Source: Sphingobacteriia bacterium | GTDB taxonomy: Bacteria > Bacteroidota > Bacteroidia > Chitinophagales > Chitinophagaceae | Direction: 5' to 3' | NCBI GenBank assembly: GCA_947452295.1 | Contig: CANGCK010000025.1 | Coordinates: 1 to 46,797, forward strand | DNA length: 46,797 bases | Part shown: positions 8,262 to 17,539 of the stretch, piece after piece | Layout: each line of letters begins with the position of its first letter | Position numbering within the stretch: the first letter of the stretch is position 1 | The notes under the pieces: model-generated | Databases searched by the model: none | Seen by the model: only the letters and a program-made list of their open reading frames with translations | Told to the model about the DNA's origin: nothing | Program-made: the position numbers and the translations under genes

Positions 8262-9008
8262 ATGTCTTCTTTCAACTTAAATAAAGTAAGTACTCGGGCT
8301 GCAAAAGGATTTAATAAAGAAAAAATCAAAGCTAAAACGGTTGCAATGCTAGAAACATTGAGCGAATTACAAAATCTGTTATTTGCTGAAGCTAAGCATT
8401 CCGTATTGGTGGTAATTCAGGGAATGGATGCCAGTGGAAAAGATGGATTGATTAGAAATATTTTCGGCAAACTTAACCCTCAAGGGGTACAAGTGAAATC
8501 TTTTAAAGCACCTACACCCGAAGAACTCTCACACGATTTTCTCTGGAGAATCCATCAACATACTCCCGCTAAAGGCATGATTCAACTTTTCAACAGATCT
8601 CATTACGAAGATATTTTGGTAACCAGAGTCCATAAATGGTGCGATGATCAATTGGCTACCGAAAGAATGAAAGCTATCAACGATTTTGAAAGTATGTTGG
8701 TTAACCATAACAACACCCATATCCTTAAATTTTACTTGCATGTTTCTCCAGAAGAACAAAATAAACGATTAAATGAACGCATCAAAGAGCCCGGTAAGCA
8801 ATGGAAATACAACGAAAAAGATTTCGAAGAAGCCAAGCTGTGGAAGGATTACATGAAAGCTTACGAAGATTGTTTCACCCATTGTAATAAAGTGCCCTGG
8901 ACTATTGTGCCCTCCGATCAAAATTGGTACAAAGAATATATAGTTGCTGATCAATTACTGCAATTATTGAAAGGACTAAATATGCATTATCCAGGATTGA
9001 AAAAATAA
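8262..9008 (+). CDS. Polyphosphate kinase 2 family protein (PPK2)
   Basis: PPK2 enzymes transfer phosphate between inorganic polyphosphate and nucleotides. The 248-residue protein has the Walker A-like GMDASGKDG near residue 55, the lid/catalytic segment FNRSHYEDILVTRVH near residue 110, and the following KQWKYNEKDFEEAKLWKDY stretch, all typical of single-domain PPK2. Members from this phylum often phosphorylate AMP or ADP or both (classes II and III), but class cannot be fixed without alignment. It lies divergent from the EamA gene and 35 bp before mscL, and could be co-transcribed with mscL. Confidence 0.92.
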   Translation: MSSFNLNKVSTRAAKGFNKEKIKAKTVAMLETLSELQNLLFAEAKHSVLVVIQGMDASGKDGLIRNIFGKLNPQGVQVKSFKAPTPEELSHDFLWRIHQHTPAKGMIQLFNRSHYEDILVTRVHKWCDDQLATERMKAINDFESMLVNHNNTHILKFYLHVSPEEQNKRLNERIKEPGKQWKYNEKDFEEAKLWKDYMKAYEDCFTHCNKVPWTIVPSDQNWYKEYIVADQLLQLLKGLNMHYPGLKK

Positions 9009-9043
9009 TTTTATCTTTCGTGACTCAATTAAAAATAAAATTT

Positions 9044-9472
9044 ATGGGAATGTTGAAAGAATTTAAAGATTTTGCAATAAGAGGAAACTTGGTTGATACT
9101 GCCGTAGCCTTTATTTTAGGCATATCTTTTGGGAAAATCGTATCCTCTTTTGTAGATGGTATGGTTATGCCACTGGTAGGATTATTAACCGGTGGAAATG
9201 ATTTTAAAGAAAATAAATGGGTGATTAAACAAGGAGTAGAAGCTGTTAAGGATGCACAAGGCAACATAACCACGCCTGCTATAGCCGAAGTTGCTGTGAA
9301 ATACGGGGTTTTTATCACCAATTTGATAGATTTTATTATAGTAGCATTTGTTGTATTCCTGGTTATAAAAGCAATCAATAAATTAAAGAAAAAACAACCT
9401 GCCGAAGCACCCGCCGGACCTTCTTCTACCGACGCACTTTTAATGGAAATTAGAGACGCGCTTAAAAAATAA
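9044..9472 (+). CDS. mscL: Large-conductance mechanosensitive channel
   Basis: MscL opens under membrane tension and releases solutes on osmotic downshock. The sequence MGMLKEFKDFAIRGNLVDTAVAFILG is the conserved amphipathic S1 helix and first transmembrane helix. TM2 follows as FITNLIDFIIVAFVVFLVIKAINKL, then a short charged C-terminal helix. A GTG at 9020 would add eight residues before the conserved MG-LKEFK start, so I chose the ATG at 9044 (142 residues, normal family length). The periplasmic loop (about 45-75) is somewhat long and polar. The gene is followed by a terminator hairpin. Confidence 0.92.
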   Translation: MGMLKEFKDFAIRGNLVDTAVAFILGISFGKIVSSFVDGMVMPLVGLLTGGNDFKENKWVIKQGVEAVKDAQGNITTPAIAEVAVKYGVFITNLIDFIIVAFVVFLVIKAINKLKKKQPAEAPAGPSSTDALLMEIRDALKK

Positions 9473-9496
9473 GGCGATTTATAATAAATATTTATG

Positions 9497-9533
9497 GAAA
9501 CAGGCATTTTTAATGCCCGTTTCTGTTTCTTTG
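9497..9533 (+). terminator. Terminator between mscL and scpA
   Basis: Stem GAAACAGGCATT (9497-9508) with AATGCCCGTTTC (9512-9523), one A-C mismatch in 12 bp, a 3-nt loop, and a T-rich tail (TGTTTCTTTG). Confidence 0.6.
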
Positions 9534-9557
9534 TATTAATCAACCCCCTATTGTGCA

Positions 9558-10430
9558 GTGAGTACCGTAAATTATCAAATTAAATTAGACCAATTCGAAG
9601 GGCCCTTCGACCTCCTTTTGTTTTTTATTGAGAGAGATGAGTTGGACATTTACAATATTCCTATCACCAAAATCATTAAAGATTTTCTTGATTTTATTCA
9701 TAGTTCCGAAAAATTGAATATTGAGTTAAGTAGTGAGTTCATTCTATTTGTATCTACCCTGATGCGCATTAAAGCTCGCTTATTACTACCTCGTAAAGAA
9801 ATAGATGCTGCCGGAAATGAAATAGACCCTCGTCAAGAGTTAATTGATAAAATTCTTGAATATAAACGATTTAAAGAAGCAGCTGCTCAAATGGCCGAAA
9901 TGGAAGCCATCAGAATGCTAATGGTTAAAAGAGGAAATCTACAAAAGGAAATAGCAGAAATAGGCGAAGAAGCTTCCGAAGGAACTGAAATTCAAAACAT
10001 TACTCTTTTCAAACTCATGAAATCGTTTGAAAAAGTAATGCAGCGAGTTCATGATCGCCAAAATAAACCAGTCCACACCGTTGTTAGGTACAACTATACT
10101 ATGGAAGGCTGTAGAGATTATATGCTTGATTTTATTTCCAAGGAAAAAACAGTAGCATTTGAAAAAATCTTTGAAGTTTGCGAAGAAAGAGTTCACGCAA
10201 TATTCTTATTCCTCTCTATTTTAGAACTATCTCAGCAGAAATACATGAAGCTAATGGTAGGAGAAGGTATGAACAACTTTATTGTTGAATGGAATGACAA
10301 CAGGGCAGAAGACGTTGCAGATGAAGGGGGCGGTGTATTAGATTTTGATAAGGCTTCTTTTACCAATAGTAATGCCGATAAAAAAACTGAATCAACAAAT
10401 AGTACTGAAACCGAAGCAGCACCTGAATAA
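9558..10430 (+). CDS. scpA: Segregation and condensation protein A
   Basis: ScpA is the kleisin subunit that bridges SMC heads in chromosome condensation. The N-terminal motif YQIKLDQFEGPFDLLLFFIERDELDIYNIPITKI is diagnostic, followed by FLDFIHSSEKLNIELSSEFILFVSTLMRIKARLLLP. A winged-helix C-terminal part follows (about 195-250), and the last 35 residues are acidic, Ser/Thr-rich and probably disordered. It starts with GTG at 9558. ScpB is not adjacent. It converges with dxs, and its 3' end forms part of a long hairpin. Confidence 0.93.
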   Translation: MSTVNYQIKLDQFEGPFDLLLFFIERDELDIYNIPITKIIKDFLDFIHSSEKLNIELSSEFILFVSTLMRIKARLLLPRKEIDAAGNEIDPRQELIDKILEYKRFKEAAAQMAEMEAIRMLMVKRGNLQKEIAEIGEEASEGTEIQNITLFKLMKSFEKVMQRVHDRQNKPVHTVVRYNYTMEGCRDYMLDFISKEKTVAFEKIFEVCEERVHAIFLFLSILELSQQKYMKLMVGEGMNNFIVEWNDNRAEDVADEGGGVLDFDKASFTNSNADKKTESTNSTETEAAPE

Positions 10431-10458
10431 ACAGGTTATAGCGATTCGGTTTCAGTAC
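10402..10458. terminator. Long inverted repeat between scpA and dxs, overlapping the scpA 3' end
   Basis: Perfect 14-bp arms GTACTGAAACCGAA (10402-10415) and TTCGGTTTCAGTAC (10445-10458), with an inner ACCTG/CAGGT stem. The left arm is the coding sequence of the last scpA codons. It lies between convergent genes and probably acts as terminator in both directions, although T runs are weak. Confidence 0.55.
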
Positions 10459-10463
10459 CATTA

Positions 10464-12407
10464 CTAATCTATTAAACTTGATTTTACTGTAACAGTATTT
10501 TTCATCATCATTCTAACTGCGTCTGCAATACCTTGTGCATCATACGCACACTCTCGGTGCAATTCTTTAGGAGTGCCATGTTCTACCAATCTGTCGGGTA
10601 TCCCCAATATAGTTACCGCTGCATTGTATCCATTGGTATTCATAAATTCTAATATTGCTGATCCAAAGCCCCCAACAACAGTCCCATCTTCTACCGTCAC
10701 AATTTTATCATATTGGCTAAAAGCTTCATGTAATAGATCTTCATCAATTGGTTTTACAAATCGTAAATCGTAATGCGCAGGATCAATTCCTTCTGTTCTT
10801 AACTCACGTATGGCTGTTTGGGCAAAATTACCTGGATGGCCAAAACTTAATATGGCTATATCTTTCCCGTCTTTTAGTTTTCTTCCCTTGCCAATTGGCA
10901 ATTCTTCAAATGGTGTTTTCCATTCTATCATTACTCCTTCTCCTCTTGGGTAGCGTATCACAAATGGATATTTATTGGTATCCATTTGCGCAGTATACAT
11001 GAGGTTGCGTAATTCCTTTTCGTTCATTGGAGCACTTACAACCATATTTGGAATGCAACGCATATAAGGTATATCATAACATCCATGGTGCGTAGGACCA
11101 TCTTCTCCTACCAAGCCAGCTCTGTCGAGGCATAATACTACAGGTAGTTTTTGTATCGCTACATCATGTACCACCTGATCATAAGCGCGCTGCATAAATG
11201 ACGAATAAATATTGCAGAATACCCTTAACCCCTGCGAGGCCATCCCTGCACTAACAGTAACCGCATGTTGTTCACAAATACCTACATCAAATGCACGATG
11301 GGGCATCTTATCCATCATAAATTTCAACGAACTGCCACTAGGCATTGCCGGAGTAACGCCCATTATTTTATCGTTGGCTTCTGCCAGCTCTATAAGTGTA
11401 TGGCCAAAAACGTCTTGGTATTTAGGGGGTTGTGGGCTATCTACTTTTTTTCGGATGATTTCACCTGTAACCTTGTCGAATAATCCTGGTGCATGCCACT
11501 TCGTTTGATCTTTTTCTGCTAAAGCATAACCTTTCCCTTTCACCGTTACAATATGTAATAACTTAGGGCCTGGTATATCCCTCAAATCCTTCAACGTATC
11601 AACTAATTTGGTGATATTATGTCCATCAATTGGGCCAAAATAGCGGAGTTGTAATGCCTCAAACAAATTACTGCTTTTACTAATTACCCCTTTCATACTC
11701 GCCTCTAATTTACTGGCCATATCACGGGTAAAATTCTTTCCTACAGGTAATTTTCCCATTAAATTCCATATCTCATCCCGTACTTTATTATAGGTAGGAG
11801 AGGTACTGATGTCTGTCAGGTATTCTTTGAGCGCTCCTACATTCGGGTCAATGCTCATACAATTGTCGTTCAAAATAATCAACACATCACTATCTGCTAC
11901 ACCGGCATGATTCATCGCCTCAAAGGCCATACCAGCTGTCATAGAGCCATCGCCAATGACAGCTACCGATTTCCTATTTTCTCCACGGTACTTTGCAGCC
12001 ATCGCCATCCCCAAAGCTGCTGAAATAGAAGTAGAAGAATGACCTACCCCAAATGTATCGTACTCACTTTCCGAGCGTTTGGGAAATCCACTCAGCCCAT
12101 TATACTTTCTATTCGTAGAAAAAACATCTCTTCTGCCAGTTAATATTTTATGCCCATAAGCCTGATGGCCTACATCCCAAACCAGTTGGTCATAAGGGGT
12201 GTTGTAAATATAATGCAATGCCACACTCAGTTCTACCACACCTAAACTAGCTGCAAAATGCCCGCCATGTACACTTACTACATCTATTATATATTGACGT
12301 AATTCATCACAAACCTGGTGCAATTGTTCCTTTCCCAGCGTTTTTAGATCAGCTGGACAGTTGATTTTTTGTAGAAGTGGACCCGGATTAAACTCCATGC
12401 ATAGCAT
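10464..12407 (-). CDS. dxs: 1-deoxy-D-xylulose-5-phosphate synthase
   Basis: DXS condenses pyruvate with glyceraldehyde 3-phosphate, the first step of the MEP isoprenoid pathway. The 647-residue protein is full length. It shows HGGHFAASLGVVELSVALHY, DVGHQAYGHKILTGRR, the TPP motif GDGSMTAGMAFEAMNHAG with NDNCMSID, the transketolase pyrimidine domain with LDRAGLVGEDGPTHHG, and the C-terminal domain with VTVEDGTVVGGFGSAI. Two ATGs (12407 and 12398) are possible starts three codons apart. A -7 box lies just upstream. It diverges from the LytS-type kinase gene. Its product feeds menaquinone, undecaprenol and possibly the GGGP synthase further along. Confidence 0.96.
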   Translation of the reverse strand: MLCMEFNPGPLLQKINCPADLKTLGKEQLHQVCDELRQYIIDVVSVHGGHFAASLGVVELSVALHYIYNTPYDQLVWDVGHQAYGHKILTGRRDVFSTNRKYNGLSGFPKRSESEYDTFGVGHSSTSISAALGMAMAAKYRGENRKSVAVIGDGSMTAGMAFEAMNHAGVADSDVLIILNDNCMSIDPNVGALKEYLTDISTSPTYNKVRDEIWNLMGKLPVGKNFTRDMASKLEASMKGVISKSSNLFEALQLRYFGPIDGHNITKLVDTLKDLRDIPGPKLLHIVTVKGKGYALAEKDQTKWHAPGLFDKVTGEIIRKKVDSPQPPKYQDVFGHTLIELAEANDKIMGVTPAMPSGSSLKFMMDKMPHRAFDVGICEQHAVTVSAGMASQGLRVFCNIYSSFMQRAYDQVVHDVAIQKLPVVLCLDRAGLVGEDGPTHHGCYDIPYMRCIPNMVVSAPMNEKELRNLMYTAQMDTNKYPFVIRYPRGEGVMIEWKTPFEELPIGKGRKLKDGKDIAILSFGHPGNFAQTAIRELRTEGIDPAHYDLRFVKPIDEDLLHEAFSQYDKIVTVEDGTVVGGFGSAILEFMNTNGYNAAVTILGIPDRLVEHGTPKELHRECAYDAQGIADAVRMMMKNTVTVKSSLID

Positions 12408-12417
12408 ATTTAAGTGA

Positions 12418-12425
12418 CAAATTTA
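12418..12425 (-). promoter_or_regulatory. Candidate -7 box of dxs
   Basis: Read on the minus strand, TAAATTTG matches TAnnTTTG, 11 bp upstream of the first dxs ATG. The short distance gives a very short leader or favours the second ATG. A TTTT rather than TTTG lies near the -33 position. Confidence 0.45.
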
Positions 12426-12585
12426 GGATATTGGTGGCTCATAAAACAGCCGTCTGTAATATTACATTTAATATTTTCAAATGTTTAGATGTTTTAAATT
12501 ATATTTTCAACCAAATAGCAGCCGAATTTGCCTTTAATCCTAAAATAAGCTAAATCCTAACGAGTATTTTTTATCTTTATAACAC

Positions 12586-13650
12586 ATGAGAAATAGGCCT
12601 AAAAAAGAAATATACTGGTGGTGTCAATTGAGTGGGTGGACCTTGTACGGTCTTACTATGGTGTTTTTTACTTTTGTATTTGATAGTAAAAACAACAATA
12701 TATTTTATTTTAAGTTGTTACTCATTATCCTTACTGGACTATTTTTCACACATTTACTAAGAGTTGCAATTAAAAGTTTAAACCTACTCCCCCCTGAATT
12801 ATATAAAAAGTGGTGGATGTTAACTTTTTTGTTGCTATCCTTTTTGGTTTTATTTAATTTAACCAATAGTGCATTGGCCGAATGGTTGCATTTATATAAT
12901 CCAAAAGTAAAAGTATCTGTTGAAAAACGCTTTTTAATCAATCTCGTTTCCGATTCTCCCTTGTTATTAGTTTGGGTATCAATCTACTATTTGTGGCATT
13001 ATATTGAACTAGGCACTAAAACAGAAATCCAAAAAGTAAAATTAGAAAGCCTGGTAAAAGAGATGGAACTTAATACCATCAAGGCGCATATCAACCCGCA
13101 TTTTATTTTTAATGCGCTTAACAGTATTCGTGCATTAGTAGATGAAAATCCGGAACGTGCCAGATCCGCCATTACAGAGCTTAGTAACTTGTTGAGGAGT
13201 AGTATGCAGGCAGAAAAAATGGAGACAGTTTCTTTTGAAAGAGAATTAAGTATTGTAAAAGATTATTTGGCGTTAGAGTACATTCGCTTTGAAGATAGAT
13301 TAACTGTAGCATATGATATTGATGACGATACATTAGATCAGCCTATTCCGCCCATGATGTTGCAAACCTTAGTAGAAAATGCGATTAAACACGGAATCAG
13401 TAAACAAAAGAATGGAGGTACGATAAAAATTAGTTCTAATTATACCAACCATAACCATGAACTAATCGTACAAAATACTGGCACTTTAATCAATATGAAT
13501 GACTCGGAAGGTTTCGGCATAAGTAGCACTAGAAATCGGTTAAAACTTTTGTTTGGTGCAAACGCATATTTTCAAATAAAAGAGGAGCGAGATAATTTAG
13601 TTGAAGCAAAAATTATTATGCCGGTAAGTGAAGTGCCGACATTGGTTTAA
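12586..13650 (+). CDS. LytS-family sensor histidine kinase
   Basis: Membrane sensor kinase of the His_kinase (LytS/YehU) type. The N-terminal 145 residues form about four transmembrane helices with little periplasmic sequence, so the signal may be sensed in the membrane. A short coiled coil leads into KAHINPHFIFNALNSIRALV with the presumed phospho-acceptor His172. The ATP-binding part has TLVENAIKHGISK (N box) and SEGFGISSTRNRLKLLFG (G box). At 354 residues it is normal for the group. The LytTR regulator gene starts 13 bp downstream, so the two form an operon and probably a cognate pair. The ligand is unknown. Confidence 0.93.
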   Translation: MRNRPKKEIYWWCQLSGWTLYGLTMVFFTFVFDSKNNNIFYFKLLLIILTGLFFTHLLRVAIKSLNLLPPELYKKWWMLTFLLLSFLVLFNLTNSALAEWLHLYNPKVKVSVEKRFLINLVSDSPLLLVWVSIYYLWHYIELGTKTEIQKVKLESLVKEMELNTIKAHINPHFIFNALNSIRALVDENPERARSAITELSNLLRSSMQAEKMETVSFERELSIVKDYLALEYIRFEDRLTVAYDIDDDTLDQPIPPMMLQTLVENAIKHGISKQKNGGTIKISSNYTNHNHELIVQNTGTLINMNDSEGFGISSTRNRLKLLFGANAYFQIKEERDNLVEAKIIMPVSEVPTLV

Positions 13651-13663
13651 AAAAATATAATAT

Positions 13664-14395
13664 ATGGCTATTAAAGCAATTATAATAGATGATGAAAGAT
13701 TGGCTAGGAATGAGTTGAAAAAATTACTTCAAAACCACAATGAAATAGAAGTAATTGAAGAAGCTGCTAATGTAGATGATGGTATAGAGAAAATCGAAAC
13801 GCTTCATCCAGACCTTATTTTTTTAGATATTCAAATGCCCGGCAAAACTGGATTTGATTTATTGGCCGAAGTTGAAAAATCGCCCAAGGTAATTTTTACT
13901 ACTGCTTACGATGAATACGCTATCAAGGCTTTTGAAGTAAATGCGCTTGATTATTTATTAAAGCCAATTGAACCCAAAAGATTATCAGACGCTATACAAA
14001 AATTACAAGCCGAATTGATAAAAGAAAGTATGGGTATTGCCAATGGTAATAGAGGCCCACTTACTGAGAACGACCAGGTATTTGTTAAAGATGGAGAACG
14101 TTGCTGGTTTGTAAAATTAAATGAAATTCGATTGTTCGAAAGTGTAGGCAACTATGCTAAAGTGTTTTTTGGTCCCAATAAACCACTTATATTAAAATCT
14201 TTAAATGCATTAGAAGAAAGGTTAGATGATAGAATATTTTTTAGGGCGAATAGAAAACATATCATTAACCTCAGATGGATCGAAAAAATTGAACCTTATT
14301 TCAACGGTGGTCTGCTGCTAGATTTAAAAGGGGGTGAAAAAATCGAAGTTAGTCGCCGCCAAACAGTTAAGTTCAAAGAAATGATGAGTTTGTAA
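13664..14395 (+). CDS. LytTR-family response regulator
   Basis: DNA-binding response regulator of the AlgR/AgrA/LytR type. The receiver domain (about 1-120) has the acidic pair D9-D10, the phospho-acceptor D55 in LIFLDIQMPGKTG, the T/S in VIFTTAYDEYA, and the conserved lysine in DYLLKPIEP. The C-terminal LytTR domain (about 140-240) has the typical KLNEIRLFESVGNYAKVFF and FFRANRKHIINLRWIEKIEPYFNGG segments. It lies 13 bp after the LytS-type kinase gene, its probable partner. Targets cannot be predicted from this window. Confidence 0.94.
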   Translation: MAIKAIIIDDERLARNELKKLLQNHNEIEVIEEAANVDDGIEKIETLHPDLIFLDIQMPGKTGFDLLAEVEKSPKVIFTTAYDEYAIKAFEVNALDYLLKPIEPKRLSDAIQKLQAELIKESMGIANGNRGPLTENDQVFVKDGERCWFVKLNEIRLFESVGNYAKVFFGPNKPLILKSLNALEERLDDRIFFRANRKHIINLRWIEKIEPYFNGGLLLDLKGGEKIEVSRRQTVKFKEMMSL

Positions 14396-14578
14396 CGCAT
14401 TGTTTAAAATGGCCACTTTAATTTTATCTACATTTGTTCATTAAATTTTCAATAATTTAATTTCAACCTTTTACATTTGCCATTCTTTGCAAAATTCATC
14501 GATAGGCATCTGCTTGTTTTGCTTTTGTTTTTTTGAATTTTGCCTTTTGAGTTTTTACTTTTTAATTTTTATTTTGCA

Positions 14579-17425
14579 ATGGACGATAAGGTTAGTTTGC
14601 TGTTAATGCCCCAAAAACTATTACTGAATAAAGAAATCATTCAATCGCAACATATTATTAAAACAAAAACTGCATTTGAATCCATTATTCATGAATTAAC
14701 AGCACAAGAATTAACCAAGGCCTTCCCTAAAATACCCAAACCTACTAAAGACATTTTATTAGCATTCAATAAAATTAGCAGCGATAAAAGACAAACAGAT
14801 ATTGCCAATAGATACAAAAATGCCAAAGGCGGAATTGCTTATGAAACCTTTTATCAAAATGCATTACTTAGAGAATTACACAGCATTTTTGAGCAGTTAA
14901 AACCTTTTGCCCCATTAGTAAAATGGCAACACCGAATTATAGTTAATAAAAGCAACACTAAAACAAGCCCTTGTGTATTTAGTACGTTTAAACCAATGTT
15001 GCAGTTTGATGTAGTAAAAGGAAATGAAGGATTATCAGTGCAAACTTTTATTGTGTTGAACGACAATAAATATGAACTGGAAAGTTTTACTAGGTATCAT
15101 TTTTTGTTACTTTCAAATAATGAATATTTTTTATTGTCGCATAAAGATTTTAAAACATTAGAATGGTTGTCTACAGCTAATGTGTTACAATATGCAAAAG
15201 ATCTCAATGCATTTGCAGAAAACATACTCAGTAAATTAGAAGAAGATTATAAAGTAAATAGAAATAATTTATTTGAGCAGAAGTCGATAGAATTGCTGCC
15301 TAAACACAAAATATTTTTAAGCGAAATTAGTGGCTCGTTTTTGGTACTCACTCCACAGTGGGATTATGATGGTATAGTAGTTGAGGGCGAATGGCAAAAT
15401 ACATATAACATAACTAAGAATGGTGTTGACTATTGTGTTGTTCGTAACAAGGATGCTGAAGAACAATTTTCTTTGCAGCTAAGAAATATGCATGCTAATT
15501 TTTCTAAACAAAACAATGGGTATTTTTATTTGTCGTTTGCTGATGCACAAAAAAAACAATGGTTCTTAAAAGCATACCATCAGTTTTTAGATCAAGATAT
15601 TCCTTTAATAGGGATGGACATGCTTCAGCATTTTAGGTATAGTGCGCATAAGCCAATTACTACCTTTGTAATAACAGAGAAAATGGATAATCACATCATT
15701 ATTAATTTTTCTTTGAAGTTTGGTGATGAACAAATAGGTTTAAACGACTTGCAAAAAACTTTGTTGGCATCTCAGAAAGCCATCATGTTAAAAGATGGTA
15801 GCTTAGGTGTATTAGGTGTTGAATGGATTCATCAATATGGCACTATTGTAAAGCATGGATTTATTCAAAGCAAAAATGAAATCAAAGCACCACAGTGGAT
15901 GATTATTACAGAGGCGAATACCGATGCCCCTGAGTTACAAAAACAATTAAAAGAAGAGTGGTGGAATAAATGGAACAAATGGCAACAATCAGATTCTGTT
16001 TTATATTCAATTCCGGCAAGCATCAAAGCAACACTCAGACCATATCAACACAAGGGATTTGAATGGATGGCATTGCTTGCAGAAGCAGGCGCCGGAACCT
16101 GCCTGGCTGATGATATGGGTTTGGGTAAAACTTTGCAAACCATTTGCTTTATAGCTTACTACCAACAAAAACAAAAAGGACAAAAAAATATCATTGTTTG
16201 CCCCTCTAGCTTGTTATACAACTGGCAACAAGAGTTCGAAAAATTTGCCCCTCACCTGCAAACATTTGTACACCATGGCCCAAATAGATCAGTAAATAAT
16301 GTAATTGATAACAACTTTGATGTAGTGCTTACTACTTACAGCACTTTACGCAATGATATAGAAGAATTGGCCAGCGTACCTTTTGGTATTGCAGTAATTG
16401 ATGAAAGTCATAACATAAAAAATCCAGCTGCATTAATAACCAAAGCAGTGAATCAACTTAACGCTATATGTAGAGTTGCATTAAGTGGTACGCCTGTAAT
16501 GAATAATACTTTTGACTTATACGCTCAATTGAGTTTTTTATTGCCTGGTATGTTTGGTAATAGAGAATTTTTCAAAAGAGAATACGCAGATCCTATTGAT
16601 AGAGAACAAGACCCCGAGAAAATTGCTTTACTAAAAAAATTAACTGCCCCGTTTATTTTACGAAGAACAAAGGAACAAGTGGCTACAGATCTTCCAGAAA
16701 AAGTAGAAAGTATTTTATGGTGTGAAATGGGTGTAGATCAAAAACTTGCTTACGAAAGCATCAAAGAAAATATTAAAAACAGTGTATTGTTAGAAATACA
16801 GGAAAAAGGATTAGGTGCAGGGAAATTGTCGGTACTGAATGGTTTGCTTAAGTTGAGACAGTTATGTAATAGTTGTTTATTGGTAAAAGATGAAGATATT
16901 TTTGCAACAGATTCTATTAAAACAGAAATTTTAGTAGAAGAATTGCTGAATATTATCCCCAACCACAAAGCCTTGGTTTTTTCTCAGTTCACAGGAATGT
17001 TAGATTTGTTAGAGCAAGATTTCATTAAAAACAATATACCTTTTTGTAGGTTAGATGGAACAACACCATTAGAACAACGGCAACAATTAGTCAATAAATT
17101 TCAACAGTCGGATAGTATTGAAAAAGTATTTTTAATAAGTTTAAAAGCAGGAAATGCCGGATTAACACTTACTGCTGCCGACTATGTATTTTTATTTGAT
17201 CCTTGGTGGAATACGGCAGTACAGCAACAAGCTATTGATAGAACACATCGAATCGGACAAACTAAACCTGTATTTGCTTACAGCATGGTTTGTAAAGGCA
17301 CCATTGAAGAAAAAATTATGCAATTACAGCAGCGCAAAAAGAAATTGGCCGACGAATTGATTAGCGAAGAAGAAAGCTTTGTAAAAGGATTAACAGAAAA
17401 TGACATTGAATTCTTGTTCAGTTAA
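14579..17425 (+). CDS. SNF2-family DEAD/DEAH helicase (Snf2/Rad54-type ATPase)
   Basis: Large Swi2/Snf2 ATPase, probably translocating on double-stranded DNA. The N-terminal 480 residues carry no clear domain; bacterial relatives often have SWIM or SNF2-associated domains here, and no cysteine-rich SWIM motif is evident. The C-terminal half is the complete motor: TLRPYQHKGFEWMALLAEAG, Walker A DDMGLGKT, Walker B variant DESH, SGTPVMNNTFDLYAQLSFL (motif III), and motifs V and VI with LKAGNAGLTLTAADYVFLFDPWWN and QQAIDRTHRIGQT. I chose ATG 14579 over an upstream start at 14540, which would add 13 mostly hydrophobic residues (948 residues result). It stands alone, with about 115 bp before the M28 peptidase gene. 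Confidence 0.93.
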   Translation: MDDKVSLLLMPQKLLLNKEIIQSQHIIKTKTAFESIIHELTAQELTKAFPKIPKPTKDILLAFNKISSDKRQTDIANRYKNAKGGIAYETFYQNALLRELHSIFEQLKPFAPLVKWQHRIIVNKSNTKTSPCVFSTFKPMLQFDVVKGNEGLSVQTFIVLNDNKYELESFTRYHFLLLSNNEYFLLSHKDFKTLEWLSTANVLQYAKDLNAFAENILSKLEEDYKVNRNNLFEQKSIELLPKHKIFLSEISGSFLVLTPQWDYDGIVVEGEWQNTYNITKNGVDYCVVRNKDAEEQFSLQLRNMHANFSKQNNGYFYLSFADAQKKQWFLKAYHQFLDQDIPLIGMDMLQHFRYSAHKPITTFVITEKMDNHIIINFSLKFGDEQIGLNDLQKTLLASQKAIMLKDGSLGVLGVEWIHQYGTIVKHGFIQSKNEIKAPQWMIITEANTDAPELQKQLKEEWWNKWNKWQQSDSVLYSIPASIKATLRPYQHKGFEWMALLAEAGAGTCLADDMGLGKTLQTICFIAYYQQKQKGQKNIIVCPSSLLYNWQQEFEKFAPHLQTFVHHGPNRSVNNVIDNNFDVVLTTYSTLRNDIEELASVPFGIAVIDESHNIKNPAALITKAVNQLNAICRVALSGTPVMNNTFDLYAQLSFLLPGMFGNREFFKREYADPIDREQDPEKIALLKKLTAPFILRRTKEQVATDLPEKVESILWCEMGVDQKLAYESIKENIKNSVLLEIQEKGLGAGKLSVLNGLLKLRQLCNSCLLVKDEDIFATDSIKTEILVEELLNIIPNHKALVFSQFTGMLDLLEQDFIKNNIPFCRLDGTTPLEQRQQLVNKFQQSDSIEKVFLISLKAGNAGLTLTAADYVFLFDPWWNTAVQQQAIDRTHRIGQTKPVFAYSMVCKGTIEEKIMQLQQRKKKLADELISEEESFVKGLTENDIEFLFS

Positions 17426-17539
17426 CCTAGAAATGAAAAATTAATCATATAAAATGATCCAAAATAAATAAATATTTACTAATAGATTCGTTTATTTGGT
17501 GAATAAAAGGCAACAAATAAATACAATAAATATAAACAC

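Noticed and set aside
8194..8262. Upstream extension of the EamA frame to a TTG at 8262
   Set aside because: It would make two divergent start codons abut and adds residues without transmembrane or family character.
9025..9543. 172-residue minus-strand frame over mscL
   Set aside because: Opposite-strand shadow of a clear mscL gene; no signal peptide or domain pattern.
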